This document shows positions 1-9,873 of a DNA stretch of 64,000 bases, piece after piece. Source of the stretch: Roseinatronobacter sp. S2 (GTDB lineage: Bacteria > Pseudomonadota > Alphaproteobacteria > Rhodobacterales > Rhodobacteraceae); the NCBI RefSeq assembly GCF_029581395.1, contig NZ_CP121113.1:2910001-2974000 (forward strand). Direction: 5' to 3'. The first letter of the stretch is position 1, and each line of letters opens with the position of its first letter. Below the pieces are notes generated by a model that was not told the origin of the DNA, searched no databases, and worked only from the letters and a program-made list of their open reading frames with translations. A program made the translations under genes and the position numbers.

Positions 1-560
1 GGGGCGCGGAATATCTGGCCTGCGCGCAAAGGCTGGCCGCCGGTCAGGAAATAATCGCGCGCGCGCCCTTGCAGGTTTTGCGCACGCGCCCAGTCGAATG
101 CCGTGCGCGGGGCGACCGGCACGCCCGCATCGGCATAGGTGATCGCAGGCGCCAGAATATCGGCCAGCGCCATGCGCCCCCAATCGGCATTCAGACGGCA
201 GAAGGCATCCACAGCGCCCGGCAGGGTCACGGCATCCACGCCGAATAATGACACGGTGTCATGCCCGCGCGCGCGCAGGGCGGCGGCATTTTGTGCCGCA
301 GGCGCGCGCCCCGACCCGTTCAGCGCGACAATGCGATCTTCGCCTGCGGGTTTCAGCAGCACGAAACAATCGCCCCCGATCCCTGTCATCTGCGGTTCGC
401 ATATGCCCAGCAGGACCGCAGCGGCAATGGCGGCATCGGCGGCGTTGCCGCCTGCTTGCAAGATATCGACCGCCGTTTTCGCCGCCAGCGGGTGCGAGGT
501 GGCACATATGCCGTTGCTCGCATAGACCGCCGACCGGCCCGGATATTGAAAATCGCGCAT
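1..560 (-). CDS. ggt: Gamma-glutamyltransferase family protein, N-terminal part (runs off the left edge)
   Basis: The first 186 codons of a gene read leftwards from ATG at 558-560; the 3' part, including the catalytic threonine of the small subunit, lies outside the window. The N-terminus has the family's early signatures: a segment around residues 20-40 ending GGNAADAAIAAA, then PQMTGIGGDCF, where substrate and subunit contacts lie in gamma-glutamyltransferases. Family members cleave gamma-glutamyl bonds of glutathione and related amides after autoproteolysis. No secretion signal is visible before residue 10, so this resembles the cytoplasmic or 'GGT-like' type rather than a classic periplasmic enzyme. 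Substrate cannot be told from this fragment. Confidence 0.85.
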   Translation of the reverse strand, partial: MRDFQYPGRSAVYASNGICATSHPLAAKTAVDILQAGGNAADAAIAAAVLLGICEPQMTGIGGDCFVLLKPAGEDRIVALNGSGRAPAAQNAAALRARGHDTVSLFGVDAVTLPGAVDAFCRLNADWGRMALADILAPAITYADAGVPVAPRTAFDWARAQNLQGRARDYFLTGGQPLRAGQIFRA

Positions 561-626
561 CTGGCCCCCGCTTTGAATCATTTCACGCGTTCAGTATAGG
601 CCACGCGCCATGCGGGTCCAGCGCAT

Positions 627-653
627 AAAAAAACCCCGCCAATTCAGGCGGGG
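627..653 (-). terminator. Rho-independent terminator of ccrM
   Basis: A 7-bp GC stem (CCCCGCC at 634-640 with GGCGGGG at 647-653, loop of 6) is flanked on the left by seven A's, which read as a U-run on the minus strand. It sits 57 bp beyond the ccrM stop codon and also separates ccrM from the next leftward gene. Confidence 0.85.
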
Positions 654-709
654 TCAGTGGGTGTCCCGGCGGGAACCAAGGACACCGGCGGTAACTGTAA
701 TACGAAAGG

Positions 710-1918
<1,209 letters not shown>

Positions 1919-1927
1919 TCATGTAAG

Positions 1928-2551
1928 CTATGGACACAAGATTTTGCGTATGGGGGCGAATGAACGTCTATGCTCTGGGGTTAGCCCCAAATCTGCTATG
2001 GCATTTTTGTGACGCTTTGTCGGATATCCGGCGTTCACCTCCCAACCGTAACCCGGGTAGTCCCGCGCAAGGTCTGCCATGATCCGATCACGCGTGACCT
2101 TGGCTATGATGGACGCGGCCGCGATGGACAAAACCCGCCCGTCCCCCTTGACCACAGCCTGCGCGGGCGCGGGCAATGCGGGCGGCAGGCGGTTGCCGTC
2201 GATCAGCAGATGGTCGGGCGGAACGCGCAGCGCGGCAATGGCGCGCTGCATCGCCAGATAGGTGGCTTGCAGGATATTGATCTGGTCAATCTCGGCCGCT
2301 GTCGCATGGCCAATGCCCACATCGGCACTGGCCATGATGGCGGCGAATATCCGTTCGCGTGCCTGCGCGCTTAATCGTTTGGAATCCGCCAGCCCCGCAG
2401 GCAGGGCGGCGGGGTCCAGCCAGACTGCCGCCGCCGTCACAGGGCCGCACAGCGGGCCGCGCCCCACTTCATCAACGCCTGCGATGCGACAAGCGCCTTG
2501 CAGGGCTGCAAGGCGCTCATGCTCATAATCGGGGGCGGCGTTCGAGGTCAT
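1928..2551 (-). CDS. rnhB: Ribonuclease HII
   Basis: Cuts the RNA strand of RNA-DNA hybrids and starts removal of single ribonucleotides from DNA. The 207-residue protein (ATG at 2549-2551) shows the family's acidic active-site order: [10 protein letters not shown] near residue 25 (Asp-Glu), the DSKRLS loop, LLIDGN (Asp) near 115 and SIIAKVTRD near 145. A TTG at 2587 in the same frame would add 12 residues with no family likeness. It lies 39 bp after the stop of the secreted Cys-repeat gene and 114 bp before ccrM, all read leftwards, so co-transcription with the upstream gene is possible. Confidence 0.95.
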   Translation of the reverse strand: MTSNAAPDYEHERLAALQGACRIAGVDEVGRGPLCGPVTAAAVWLDPAALPAGLADSKRLSAQARERIFAAIMASADVGIGHATAAEIDQINILQATYLAMQRAIAALRVPPDHLLIDGNRLPPALPAPAQAVVKGDGRVLSIAAASIIAKVTRDRIMADLARDYPGYGWEVNAGYPTKRHKNAIADLGLTPEHRRSFAPIRKILCP

Positions 2552-2590
2552 GGGCCAGTAATGCCCGAACGCCCCCCATCTGTGCAACCA

Positions 2591-3265
2591 TCAACGGCGA
2601 TGGGTGCGATAGCCGCGTTCGGTCAGGCATTGTGCGGAATAGATTGTCCCGCTGGTGCTGCGCACTTCACAGGTGGCGGGCAGATTGCGAACGCCGCTTT
2701 GCTGTAGACAAGACCCGCGATACCCCGCCAGTGTCTGCCCGCCATAGCGGTAGGAAATCAGGCATTGCTGCGGCAGTTGTGTGCCACTTTGCCATCCCCC
2801 ACCGCGCGGCGGGGTGGGCTGGTGACGGTCGCGCCCGCGATTGGGCGCGCTGCGTTCAGGGTAATAGCCCGCATCATGCAAACAGGCCGCACGATACACG
2901 CTGCGCTGGCCGCGATTGGTGCGGGTGTTTTCCAGACATTGGCGCGGCAGGTTGCGTAACCCCGCATCGCGCAGACATTGCGCATTATAAAGCGAGATGT
3001 TGCGATTGCGCACCGACCATGTTTCCTGGCAATGGCTTGGCAATTCGCGGCTGTTTTGCGGGGGACGGCCACGGTTGCTGCTGTTGTCCGATCGCGCGGC
3101 GTGCACGACAATTGCAACGGCGGCCGCCCCCAGCAGGAATTTAACAAGCGCATCATCTGATGCCTGCGCAGGTGTGGCGGGCAAGGTCATCGCGCCCATG
3201 GCAACACCGGCTGCCATCAGGGCACCGGTGGTTCGGATTCTCAGGTTGCTGAAAAAAGTGGTCAT
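2591..3265 (-). CDS. Exported protein with four Cys-pair repeats, function unknown
   Basis: A 224-residue protein starting at ATG 3263-3265 after a clear AAGGAA ribosome site. It begins with a signal peptide ending near residue 36 (PATPAQA), followed by a second hydrophobic stretch at about 42-57, so it may be periplasmic or membrane-tethered. The remainder is rich in Arg, Asn and Gln and contains four imperfect units of about 30 residues, each opening LPxxC and closing with xCLxxxG, that is two cysteines about 18 residues apart per unit. Even Cys spacing suggests one disulfide per repeat in the periplasm (inference). I do not recognise a named family. It precedes rnhB on the same strand. Confidence 0.75.
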   Translation of the reverse strand: MTTFFSNLRIRTTGALMAAGVAMGAMTLPATPAQASDDALVKFLLGAAAVAIVVHAARSDNSSNRGRPPQNSRELPSHCQETWSVRNRNISLYNAQCLRDAGLRNLPRQCLENTRTNRGQRSVYRAACLHDAGYYPERSAPNRGRDRHQPTPPRGGGWQSGTQLPQQCLISYRYGGQTLAGYRGSCLQQSGVRNLPATCEVRSTSGTIYSAQCLTERGYRTHRR

Positions 3266-3414
3266 GCCTTAGGTTCCTTTCGTAAACGGGCCATGGCATG
3301 ACCCTGCCGCCGCCGCGCCTTGTCGCGCAATAACGCTTGGCCGTTATCCGATAACACCCCTGTCTGAGGGCGGCTGATATTGAATAACCCGGGCGCTGGT
3401 GCGATGGTTCCGGC

Positions 3415-3705
3415 ATGAAAACCGCATTCCTTACTGCTGCATTTCTGGTTCTGGCGCTTGCGGGACAAGCCTCGGGCCAGTGCTACGCAGATTACAAAGC
3501 CAAGCAGGACAACCCGTTGCGCCTGCAATATGGCATCATTGAATTGCCGCAACCGGCTTGCACATCCGCGCAGGCCGCACGCAATTATGCCGAACCTGTC
3601 ATTTCACGAAGCGGCTGGACGCTTCTACAAATCGAATCCATCTTCGGGGAAGACGAATTTCAACGCAGGAGCGTCAATGCAGGGGCAATCCATCTCCGCC
3701 AGTGA
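3415..3705 (+). CDS. Small exported protein, function unknown
   Basis: A 96-residue protein with a typical signal peptide (residues 1-21, ending LALAGQASGQ). The mature part has two cysteines (C23 and one near 49), consistent with a single disulfide, and an aromatic C-terminal segment. No strong ribosome site precedes the ATG. Its last 29 bases overlap the start of the following gene in another frame, which suggests translational coupling. I recall similar short proteins in other Rhodobacterales but cannot name a family; a true CDS is supported by the signal peptide and the coupled neighbour. Confidence 0.65.
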   Translation: MKTAFLTAAFLVLALAGQASGQCYADYKAKQDNPLRLQYGIIELPQPACTSAQAARNYAEPVISRSGWTLLQIESIFGEDEFQRRSVNAGAIHLRQ

Positions 3706-4381
3706 TCTGGCGCGTATAGGTAACCGTGCGGTTGTCTGGGGCATTGCCGCGATTGTGGGTGTGCTGGCGCTAAGTGCTGTGGCGCTGTTTCTGCATCTGC
3801 CTGATGCAGGCGCGTTCAATGCCCGCGTCGAACGTGTGTTCGTTGAAAATGCAGACCTGACCAGCCACGCCGAGATCAAGCTGCTGGAAATTCTGGCCCA
3901 GTCAGGAACGGCATTTTCCGAAACGCTGGTATCCTACAGGGTGGTGATTTTCGTGTTGCTGGTTTTTGCCACCGGGCTTTTGATTACGTCTTTCGTGATG
4001 ATTGTCATGTTGATCACGCTGAACCGGCGCATGGTGCAGGTTGAAAAGCAGGGGTTGCAGGTGTCGCAACTGGTTATTGACCGCGCGACAAATGCGGTCA
4101 CCCTGAATGATATGGAATTCCGGCTGACCCCTGCCGCGGTCGAAACGCTGGCCGTGCTGGCCGAAGCCTGCATTGACGACGAAGTGCTGTCCGGCGCCGC
4201 AATCGAGGCCGTGATTTCCGGCCGCAAGGAGTCCGATTGCGATGAAGCCGCAGGTGCCACCCGCATCAAGCGCCTGCGCGATACACTGGGCAACCAGTTG
4301 ATCAGCGAAGTTCTGATCCGCAATATTGCGCGGCAGGGCTATATGCTGGCCATTGACCGCAAGGTCATTTCCCTGCGTTAG
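3677..4381 (+). CDS. Membrane-anchored winged-helix (OmpR-type fold) protein
   Basis: A 234-residue protein starting at ATG 3677 behind AGGAG (3667-3671); longer in-frame starts exist but lie inside the preceding small gene and lack a ribosome site. It has two predicted membrane helices, about residues 20-42 and 92-117, enclosing a ~50-residue probable periplasmic loop. The C-terminal ~100 residues resemble an OmpR/PhoB winged helix: an LVIDRATNAVTL beta opening, a helical LTPAAVETLAVLAE segment, then RIKRLRDTLG and RQGYMLAI, the usual recognition helix and wing. So it may be a one-component regulator acting from the membrane, like ToxR or CadC but with two N-terminal helices. The target is unknown. 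It may sense through the overlapping small exported protein (inference). Confidence 0.7.
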   Translation: MQGQSISASDLARIGNRAVVWGIAAIVGVLALSAVALFLHLPDAGAFNARVERVFVENADLTSHAEIKLLEILAQSGTAFSETLVSYRVVIFVLLVFATGLLITSFVMIVMLITLNRRMVQVEKQGLQVSQLVIDRATNAVTLNDMEFRLTPAAVETLAVLAEACIDDEVLSGAAIEAVISGRKESDCDEAAGATRIKRLRDTLGNQLISEVLIRNIARQGYMLAIDRKVISLR

Positions 4382-4446
4382 CGCGCTGTCCCTTGAAACC
4401 CTGCCCCCCGAATGCAAGATAGTGAACATGTGCATAGCAGGAGGGT

Positions 4447-5895
4447 ATGATGCTGGACAAACGGCAATTCTATATCAACGGGGAATGGGTCGCGCCACGC
4501 GAAGGGCGTGATCTACCGGTCATTGACCCCTCGACCGAAGACGCCTGCGCCGTCATCTCGCTTGGTGGACAGGCCGATACGGATGCAGCGGTCGCCGCCG
4601 CGCAAGCCGCCCTGCCTCGCTGGATGCATACCGACCCCGCCGACCGGCTGGCGCTGGTCAAACGCATAGCCGAAGTTTATGCCGCGCGTTCGGCGGATAT
4701 GGCACAGGCCATCAGCCTTGAAATGGGCGCGCCCATCGACATGGCCAGCGGCTCTCAGGTCGGTGCGGGGGCGGCGCATATCCGCAATTTCATCACCGCG
4801 TTTGACAAAATCCGCTTTATCGAACCCTTGGGCGATCATGCCCCCGATGACCGCATCATCCGCGAGGCCGTGGGGGTCTGCGCGCTGATCACACCATGGA
4901 ACTGGCCGATGAATCAGGTCACGCTGAAGGTGATCCCCGCGCTTCTGTCAGGCTGCACCATGGTTCTGAAACCGTCCGAGATTGCACCGCTGTCGTCCAT
5001 CATCTGGTCTGAAATCCTGCACGACGCCGGAACCCCGCCGGGCGTCTATAACATGGTGAATGGTGATGGTCCGGGTGTGGGCACGCAGCTGTCCACCCAC
5101 GCGGATGTCGATATGGTCAGCTTCACCGGATCGACCCGCGCGGGCATTGCGATTTCCAAAAATGCCGCCGAAACCCTGAAGCGCGTGCATCTGGAACTGG
5201 GTGGCAAAGGCGCAAATATCATCTTCGCCGATGCTGATGAAAAGGCCGTGCAACGCGGTGCGGCACATTGCTTCAACAACTCCGGCCAGTCCTGTAATGC
5301 GCCCACGCGCATGCTGGTGCAGCGCGACATCTACGACAGCGCCGTGGAAACCGCCCGCGAACTGGCCGAAGCCACCGCCGTTGGCCCTGCCCATCAGACG
5401 GGCCGCCATATCGGGCCTGTGGTCAGTCAGGCGCAGTTCGACAAGGTGCAGGACCTGATCGCCAAGGGCATATCGGATGGCGCGCGACTGGTCTCAGGCG
5501 GGCTGGGACGCCCCGAAGGCATGAATCGCGGTTATTTCGTGCGCCCCACAGTCTTTGCCGATGTCACCAATGAGATGACCATCGCGCGCGAAGAAATCTT
5601 CGGGCCGGTCCTGTCCATCATCCCCTTCGATTCTGAAGATGACGCGCTGCGCATCGCAAATGACACAGTCTACGGGCTGACCAACTACGTCCAAAGCAGC
5701 GATGGCGCGCGCCGCAACCGCATGGCACGGCATTTGCGCGCCGGCATGGTCGAAATGAACGGCAAATCCCGCGGCGCAGGCGCGCCTTTTGGTGGCATGA
5801 AACAATCGGGCAACGGGCGCGAAGGCGGCATCTGGGGCATTGAGGATTTTCTGGAAGTCAAAGCCGTCTCCGGCTGGGACAGCGCTGCCGGGTAA
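4447..5895 (+). CDS. NAD(P)-dependent aldehyde dehydrogenase family protein
   Basis: A 482-residue enzyme starting after an AGGAGG ribosome site (4439-4444). It carries the standard aldehyde dehydrogenase order: PWNWPMNQ near residue 155 (cofactor binding), FTGSTRAG near 228, general base Glu in LELGGKG near 250, and catalytic Cys in NNSGQSCNAPTR near 284. Closest in type to broad-range medium-chain or betaine-aldehyde-like enzymes; substrate not predictable. It stands alone between the winged-helix protein and a set of strong hairpins. Confidence 0.9.
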   Translation: MMLDKRQFYINGEWVAPREGRDLPVIDPSTEDACAVISLGGQADTDAAVAAAQAALPRWMHTDPADRLALVKRIAEVYAARSADMAQAISLEMGAPIDMASGSQVGAGAAHIRNFITAFDKIRFIEPLGDHAPDDRIIREAVGVCALITPWNWPMNQVTLKVIPALLSGCTMVLKPSEIAPLSSIIWSEILHDAGTPPGVYNMVNGDGPGVGTQLSTHADVDMVSFTGSTRAGIAISKNAAETLKRVHLELGGKGANIIFADADEKAVQRGAAHCFNNSGQSCNAPTRMLVQRDIYDSAVETARELAEATAVGPAHQTGRHIGPVVSQAQFDKVQDLIAKGISDGARLVSGGLGRPEGMNRGYFVRPTVFADVTNEMTIAREEIFGPVLSIIPFDSEDDALRIANDTVYGLTNYVQSSDGARRNRMARHLRAGMVEMNGKSRGAGAPFGGMKQSGNGREGGIWGIEDFLEVKAVSGWDSAAG

Positions 5896-5901
5896 TGCGC
5901 G

Positions 5902-5995
5902 CTGCCCCTGCACATTCCGTGCAGGGGCAGGCACCCGCAACGCGGGTGATCCGGTGGGGCAGGCAAGGGGCGGCTCGTCCGCCCCTTGCCTGCCC
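5902..5995. terminator. Triple hairpin between convergent genes
   Basis: Three perfect hairpins follow each other: a 12-bp stem at 5902-5913/5919-5930, a 7-bp stem at 5932-5938/5942-5948, and a 17-bp stem at 5957-5973/5979-5995. They lie between the aldehyde dehydrogenase (+) and the sulfotransferase (-). No U-run follows on either strand, so termination may be Rho-assisted, or the structures may protect the 3' ends. Confidence 0.6.
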
Positions 5996-6020
5996 ACACC
6001 CCCTTTCGCATAGGGGAACT

Positions 6021-6860
6021 TCAGCTTCCCAGCCCCGCCCAATGCGGCGCATGCGGGTCCGCCAGTCGCTGGTTTATCACCGCCAGATCAAGCGCCCCCG
6101 GTGCGCGCGCGTCCGGGTCAAACCGGTCATATCCGAACAACTCGAAATCCCAGCGATACAACTCCTGCATCAGATGCAGGCTCAGATCATCGAAATATTC
6201 CGCCAGCGGCGCGGCAGGTTTTGGCCCGCTGTTGAACCGTGGGACCATATCGGGCCTGTGCGCCTGCGGTATGTGCTCCAGCACCGGCACAATCCCGCTG
6301 TCCCAATCCTCTATGCGGAACAGATGGCTGAAGGCCACGCCATTCAACGTGACCGCGCGCAAATGCTGCGCCTGCGGGGTCCAGTGCCGGTCGAACCAGA
6401 ATCGCTGGCGAAACACATGCGCATCGCGCACAAACAGCAAAAACCGCCGGAACGCGGGCACAGGGTCGGCACCTTCGCGCAGATCAGCCCCGTAGCGTTC
6501 CCACAGCATCTGGGGCAATGTCCCGCGATAAGGCTGGCCATCGCGTTGCAGCGTGCAGATCTTCTCCTGAAAGGTGGATAATATCCGCGCAAACGGGTTG
6601 CGCACCGCCGAAAACACGAAGGCCTGTCCCGCCCGCGCAGGCCCCATCAGATCGGGCGCGAACGGCCATTTGACAACACCTTGCGCAGCATCATGAATGT
6701 CGCCGTCGAAAAACCTGCCGTGATCGGTGTGATAGACCAGTTGCGCCAAGCTCGAGCAGGCCGCTTTTGGCACTTCGCGGTAGACAAAGCGCCCGTCACG
6801 GGCCAGCCAGCAGCCATCATACTGCTGCGGTGCCAGATCCATCCCGCTCGAATGCTCCAT
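6021..6860 (-). CDS. Sulfotransferase family 2-like protein
   Basis: A 279-residue protein read leftwards (ATG 6858-6860; a second ATG at 6842 is also possible). It has the two PAPS-binding elements of the Sulfotransfer_2 family: a 5'-phosphosulfate loop at VPKAACSSL near residue 32 and a 3'-phosphate motif VRNPFARILSTF near 87. Members transfer sulfate from PAPS to carbohydrates or other acceptors; the acceptor here is unknown. It is isolated, with the HIT-family gene transcribed divergently. Confidence 0.8.
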   Translation of the reverse strand: MEHSSGMDLAPQQYDGCWLARDGRFVYREVPKAACSSLAQLVYHTDHGRFFDGDIHDAAQGVVKWPFAPDLMGPARAGQAFVFSAVRNPFARILSTFQEKICTLQRDGQPYRGTLPQMLWERYGADLREGADPVPAFRRFLLFVRDAHVFRQRFWFDRHWTPQAQHLRAVTLNGVAFSHLFRIEDWDSGIVPVLEHIPQAHRPDMVPRFNSGPKPAAPLAEYFDDLSLHLMQELYRWDFELFGYDRFDPDARAPGALDLAVINQRLADPHAPHWAGLGS

Positions 6861-6949
6861 CAAGTGCCTGCCTGTCCGTTTTCAGGGGTGACGCCCTGCC
6901 CCGTTGCGCTTACCTTGCGCGCCAGACCCATTCATTGCAAGAGGACGCG

Positions 6950-7333
6950 ATGCCCTACATCTATGACGATCAGAATATCTTCGCCAAAATCCTGCGCGGC
7001 GAAATCCCCTGCAACAAGGTTCTGGAAACCGAACATGCGCTGGCCTTCAGCGATATCGCCCCCAAAGCCCCCCATCATGTGCTGGTCATCCCCAAAGGCC
7101 CATATGTCTGCCATGATCATTTCGCGCTCGATGCCACGGATACCGAAATTGTGGATTTCACCCGCACAATCGGCCGGATCTGTGCGCAACTGGGCGTCAC
7201 CCCCGGCGCGGATGGGGCCGGATACAGGCTGATTTCCAACGCCGGCAATGATGGTGTGCAAGAAGTCCCGCATCTGCATGTGCATATACTCGCAGGCCGC
7301 AATATCGGCCCGATGGTGATGGCCCGCGACTAA
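6950..7333 (+). CDS. HIT family nucleotide-binding protein
   Basis: A 127-residue protein with ATG at 6950 behind AAGAGGA. The histidine triad HLHVHILAGR lies at residues 110-119; the middle histidine attacks the alpha-phosphate in nucleotide hydrolases and transferases of this family. The N-terminal core IFAKILRGEIPCNKV is the usual HINT/PKCI-type opening. Likely a purine nucleoside phosphoramidase. Confidence 0.92.
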   Translation: MPYIYDDQNIFAKILRGEIPCNKVLETEHALAFSDIAPKAPHHVLVIPKGPYVCHDHFALDATDTEIVDFTRTIGRICAQLGVTPGADGAGYRLISNAGNDGVQEVPHLHVHILAGRNIGPMVMARD

Positions 7334-7382
7334 GAAACGGCCTTGACGCGGACGGCCAGACTGCGTATCCGCTTGGCCCAGA

Positions 7383-7456
7383 GGCGAGTTGGCGGAGTGG
7401 TTACGCAGCGGATTGCAAATCCGTGAACACCGGTTCGATTCCGGTACTCGCCTCCA
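7383..7456 (+). tRNA. tRNA-Cys (anticodon GCA)
   Basis: A complete cloverleaf with a 7-bp acceptor stem (GGCGAGT / ACTCGCC), anticodon loop centred on GCA at 7414-7416, a TTCGATT T-loop, and an encoded CCA end at 7454-7456. Confidence 0.97.
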
Positions 7457-7566
7457 TTAGCATTCAAACACTTGGCCAGATTCTGCCTCCACGCAAATTT
7501 TGCGTGTCAAAAGCCGTTTCAAGATTCCTGTCCTGGCTTCGTTTTGTTGCTATCCGACGGACTTCC

Positions 7567-8217
7567 TTAACCCTGTATCTTTTGCGGCACCGCTACATGC
7601 CGGGCGTAAATGTATATCATCCAGCCCAGCATGACCGCGTTCAGGATATGCCACATGAAATGCGTGCCCAGCGGGAACCCGTCACAGACACTGGCATCGG
7701 CCATGCGGAAGCCAAGTGACACGCACAAAAGCGCCGCGCCGCCCAGCAAGCCTTTTCCGACGGGTGTCTGTCGCAGCCATGCCCCGTAGCCCGCGATCAG
7801 TATGGCAACGCTGAAATAGGCTGCATTTGCCCCCGCAGCAGGCCAGACCAGCCCGACCGCCCATGACACCCCAGCCGCATAAGGGATGAACAGCGCGCCC
7901 ACAATCAGCGCCAGCCACACCGGCGCCCGCAAGTAGTCGCGCGTCGCGGCGAACAGATATAACAGGATAAACACCAAGATTGGCAGCACATCCAGAAGGC
8001 CCGCCCAAGCGGTTGCATGGGTGTGCCACAAAAACGATCCGACCCCGATTGCGACCAGCACAACAGCCATCATCCGGGCAAGCACATGGCCACGGGCATT
8101 CGGCCAGACCACGGCAGCGGCTATCACAAACGCAACATTTGTCACGGCATTGACGGGTTCAGCCCAATAGGAAAAATCCGTTCTTTCACAATAGGCTATG
8201 ACTTGCTCTTGCCACAT
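7567..8217 (-). CDS. Ceramidase-like integral membrane protein (CREST superfamily)
   Basis: A 216-residue protein with about seven membrane helices. It has the alkaline-ceramidase hallmarks: YCERTDFSYWAEPVN at the N-terminus, SFLWHTHATAWAGLLD near residue 61 and GTHFMWHILN near 184, giving the metal-binding His/Asp set of the CREST superfamily of hydrolases. Such enzymes cleave amide bonds in lipids at the membrane. It begins 6 bp after tadA on the same strand, so the two are probably co-transcribed, although no functional link is obvious. Confidence 0.75.
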   Translation of the reverse strand: MWQEQVIAYCERTDFSYWAEPVNAVTNVAFVIAAAVVWPNARGHVLARMMAVVLVAIGVGSFLWHTHATAWAGLLDVLPILVFILLYLFAATRDYLRAPVWLALIVGALFIPYAAGVSWAVGLVWPAAGANAAYFSVAILIAGYGAWLRQTPVGKGLLGGAALLCVSLGFRMADASVCDGFPLGTHFMWHILNAVMLGWMIYIYARHVAVPQKIQG

Positions 8218-8223
8218 TGGAAC

Positions 8224-8676
8224 CTACCGCAACTTGTCAAAAAACGATTTCAGCAAGGATTCAGCGTCACTGGCACACAAGCCTTCGTATATTTCGGGAA
8301 CATGATGACATTGCGCATGCGCAAACACGCGCGCGCCTTGCGCAACACCGCCGGATTTCGGGTCAGACGCGCCGTAATACAGCCGCGATATCCGTGCATG
8401 CGCCATGGCCATGGCACACATGGCGCATGGCTCCAGCGTGACATAAAGATCATAACCTGTCAGCCGTTCCTGCCCCAACGCCGTGCAGGCCGCGCGAATT
8501 GCCAGCATCTCGGCATGTGCGGTCGGATCATGCAACTCTCGTGTGCGATTGCCCGCCGCCGCAATCACCCGCCCGCCCGGATGGGCAATCACCGCGCCCA
8601 CAGGCACTTCGCCGCGCTGTGCTGCGGCCCGCGCCTCGGTCAGCGCCAGTTGCATATGACTGCGAAAGGGACTCAT
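8224..8676 (-). CDS. tadA: tRNA adenosine(34) deaminase
   Basis: Converts A34 of tRNA-Arg(ACG) to inosine. The 150-residue protein has the zinc site HAEM (His-Ala-Glu near residue 54) and PCAMC near 83, with the PVGAV segment upstream, all in the order of TadA. Length is normal for the family. It precedes the ceramidase-like gene with a 6-bp gap and lies downstream of nrdR-ribD, separated by a dispersed repeat. Confidence 0.93.
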   Translation of the reverse strand: MSPFRSHMQLALTEARAAAQRGEVPVGAVIAHPGGRVIAAAGNRTRELHDPTAHAEMLAIRAACTALGQERLTGYDLYVTLEPCAMCAMAMAHARISRLYYGASDPKSGGVAQGARVFAHAQCHHVPEIYEGLCASDAESLLKSFFDKLR

Positions 8677-8729
8677 GCCCTATCAGATGGCCTGCAAGCG
8701 CGCGCGATACAAGCAAAATGAATTCCAGA

Positions 8730-8751
8730 TTTCATCTTGCCCCAAATACTC
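8730..8751. repeat. Dispersed Rhodobacterales-type 3' element (short copy)
   Basis: A short copy (TTTCATCTTGCCCCAAATACTC) of an element also found near 44973, 50021 and 56779. It lies just past the ribD stop codon, the same position relative to a leftward gene as the other copies. Confidence 0.55.
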
Positions 8752-8766
8752 AAACCTTACGCCACA

Positions 8767-9870
8767 TCACCCCGCGCCGCGCGCCCAGACCTGCATGACA
8801 TCGCCGCCCACAGGGTGCACCTGCGCCAGCCGGAAACGCGGCGCATCGTCAAGCTGCGACAGCCCCAACGCGCCAAGTCCGGCACGCCCCTCGGACCCGA
8901 TCAGCTTGCCTGCGCTGAACACCACCATCTGATCCACCAGCACTGCGCGCAGCAGACTGGCGGCAAGTGCGCCGCCGCCTTCGCAAAACACCCGCGTCAG
9001 CCCCTGTGCGGCAAGGGTCTGCATCATGGCAGCCGGGTCCAGCCCATGAGCGCCATCTGCAAGCTGACAGGCCAGCGTTTTTGCCCCTGTGCCCTGCCAT
9101 GCCGCCACGCGTTCAGCGGGCGCTTGCGGCCCATGCAGCACCCAGACAGGCGCATCTTCTGCGGTCCGGCCCAGACGGCTGTAAATATCCAGATCAAGCC
9201 GTGGCATGGCAACAACCCGCACGGGCTGATGTCCGGTGCCAAGCCCCCGCACCCGCAGATCGGGATCATCGGCGCGCGCTGTGCCCGCCCCCACCAGCAC
9301 CGCGTCGTGGCGCGCGCGCATGGCGTGGACTACGCGGCGCGCATCCGGTCCCGTGATCCAGCGGCTTTCGCCCGTGGCAGTGGCAATCCGCCCGTCCAGT
9401 GTCATGGCCAGTTTCAGGGTCACAAAGGGGCGATTTTGCGTCAGGCGCAGCAAAAAACCGGCATTTGCCGCATAGGCGGCGGCGGCTTCGACCCCTTCGA
9501 CCACGTCCAGACCGGCGGCGCGCAGCATGGCATGCCCGCGCCCCGCTACACGCGGATCGGGGTCCGTCAGCGCGGTGACAACACGCACCACCCCTGCATT
9601 TATCAGCGCGTTGGAACAGGGCGGCGTCTTGCCATGATGGGCGCAGGGTTCCAGACTGACATAGGCCGTGGCCCCGCGCGCATCACATGCTGCCAGCGCC
9701 ATTGCTTCGGCATGGGGGCGCCCGCCCGGCTGTGTCCAGCCACGCGCCAGAATGCGCCCGTCCCTGACGATCACGCAACCAACGGCAGGATTGGGCCAGA
9801 CGCGCCCCAGAACGCGCCGGCCCAGCGCGATGGCCAGACGCATAAAGGCGGGATCAATCCTGTCAGGCAA
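8767..9870 (-). CDS. ribD: Bifunctional riboflavin biosynthesis deaminase/reductase
   Basis: Catalyses the second and third steps of riboflavin synthesis: deamination then NADPH reduction of the pyrimidine ribosyl intermediate. The N-terminal ~145 residues are a cytidine-deaminase fold with HAEAMAL near residue 53 and PCAHHGKTPPC near 78 binding zinc. The C-terminal half is the reductase (PFVTLKLAMTLDGRIA near 147; FCEGGGALAASLL near 300). The start is a TTG at 9868-9870, three bases after the nrdR stop; a later ATG at 9843 would cut into the conserved first helix. It is the second gene of an nrdR-ribD pair. Confidence 0.93.
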   Translation of the reverse strand: MPDRIDPAFMRLAIALGRRVLGRVWPNPAVGCVIVRDGRILARGWTQPGGRPHAEAMALAACDARGATAYVSLEPCAHHGKTPPCSNALINAGVVRVVTALTDPDPRVAGRGHAMLRAAGLDVVEGVEAAAAYAANAGFLLRLTQNRPFVTLKLAMTLDGRIATATGESRWITGPDARRVVHAMRARHDAVLVGAGTARADDPDLRVRGLGTGHQPVRVVAMPRLDLDIYSRLGRTAEDAPVWVLHGPQAPAERVAAWQGTGAKTLACQLADGAHGLDPAAMMQTLAAQGLTRVFCEGGGALAASLLRAVLVDQMVVFSAGKLIGSEGRAGLGALGLSQLDDAPRFRLAQVHPVGGDVMQVWARGAG

Positions 9871-9873
9871 GGT

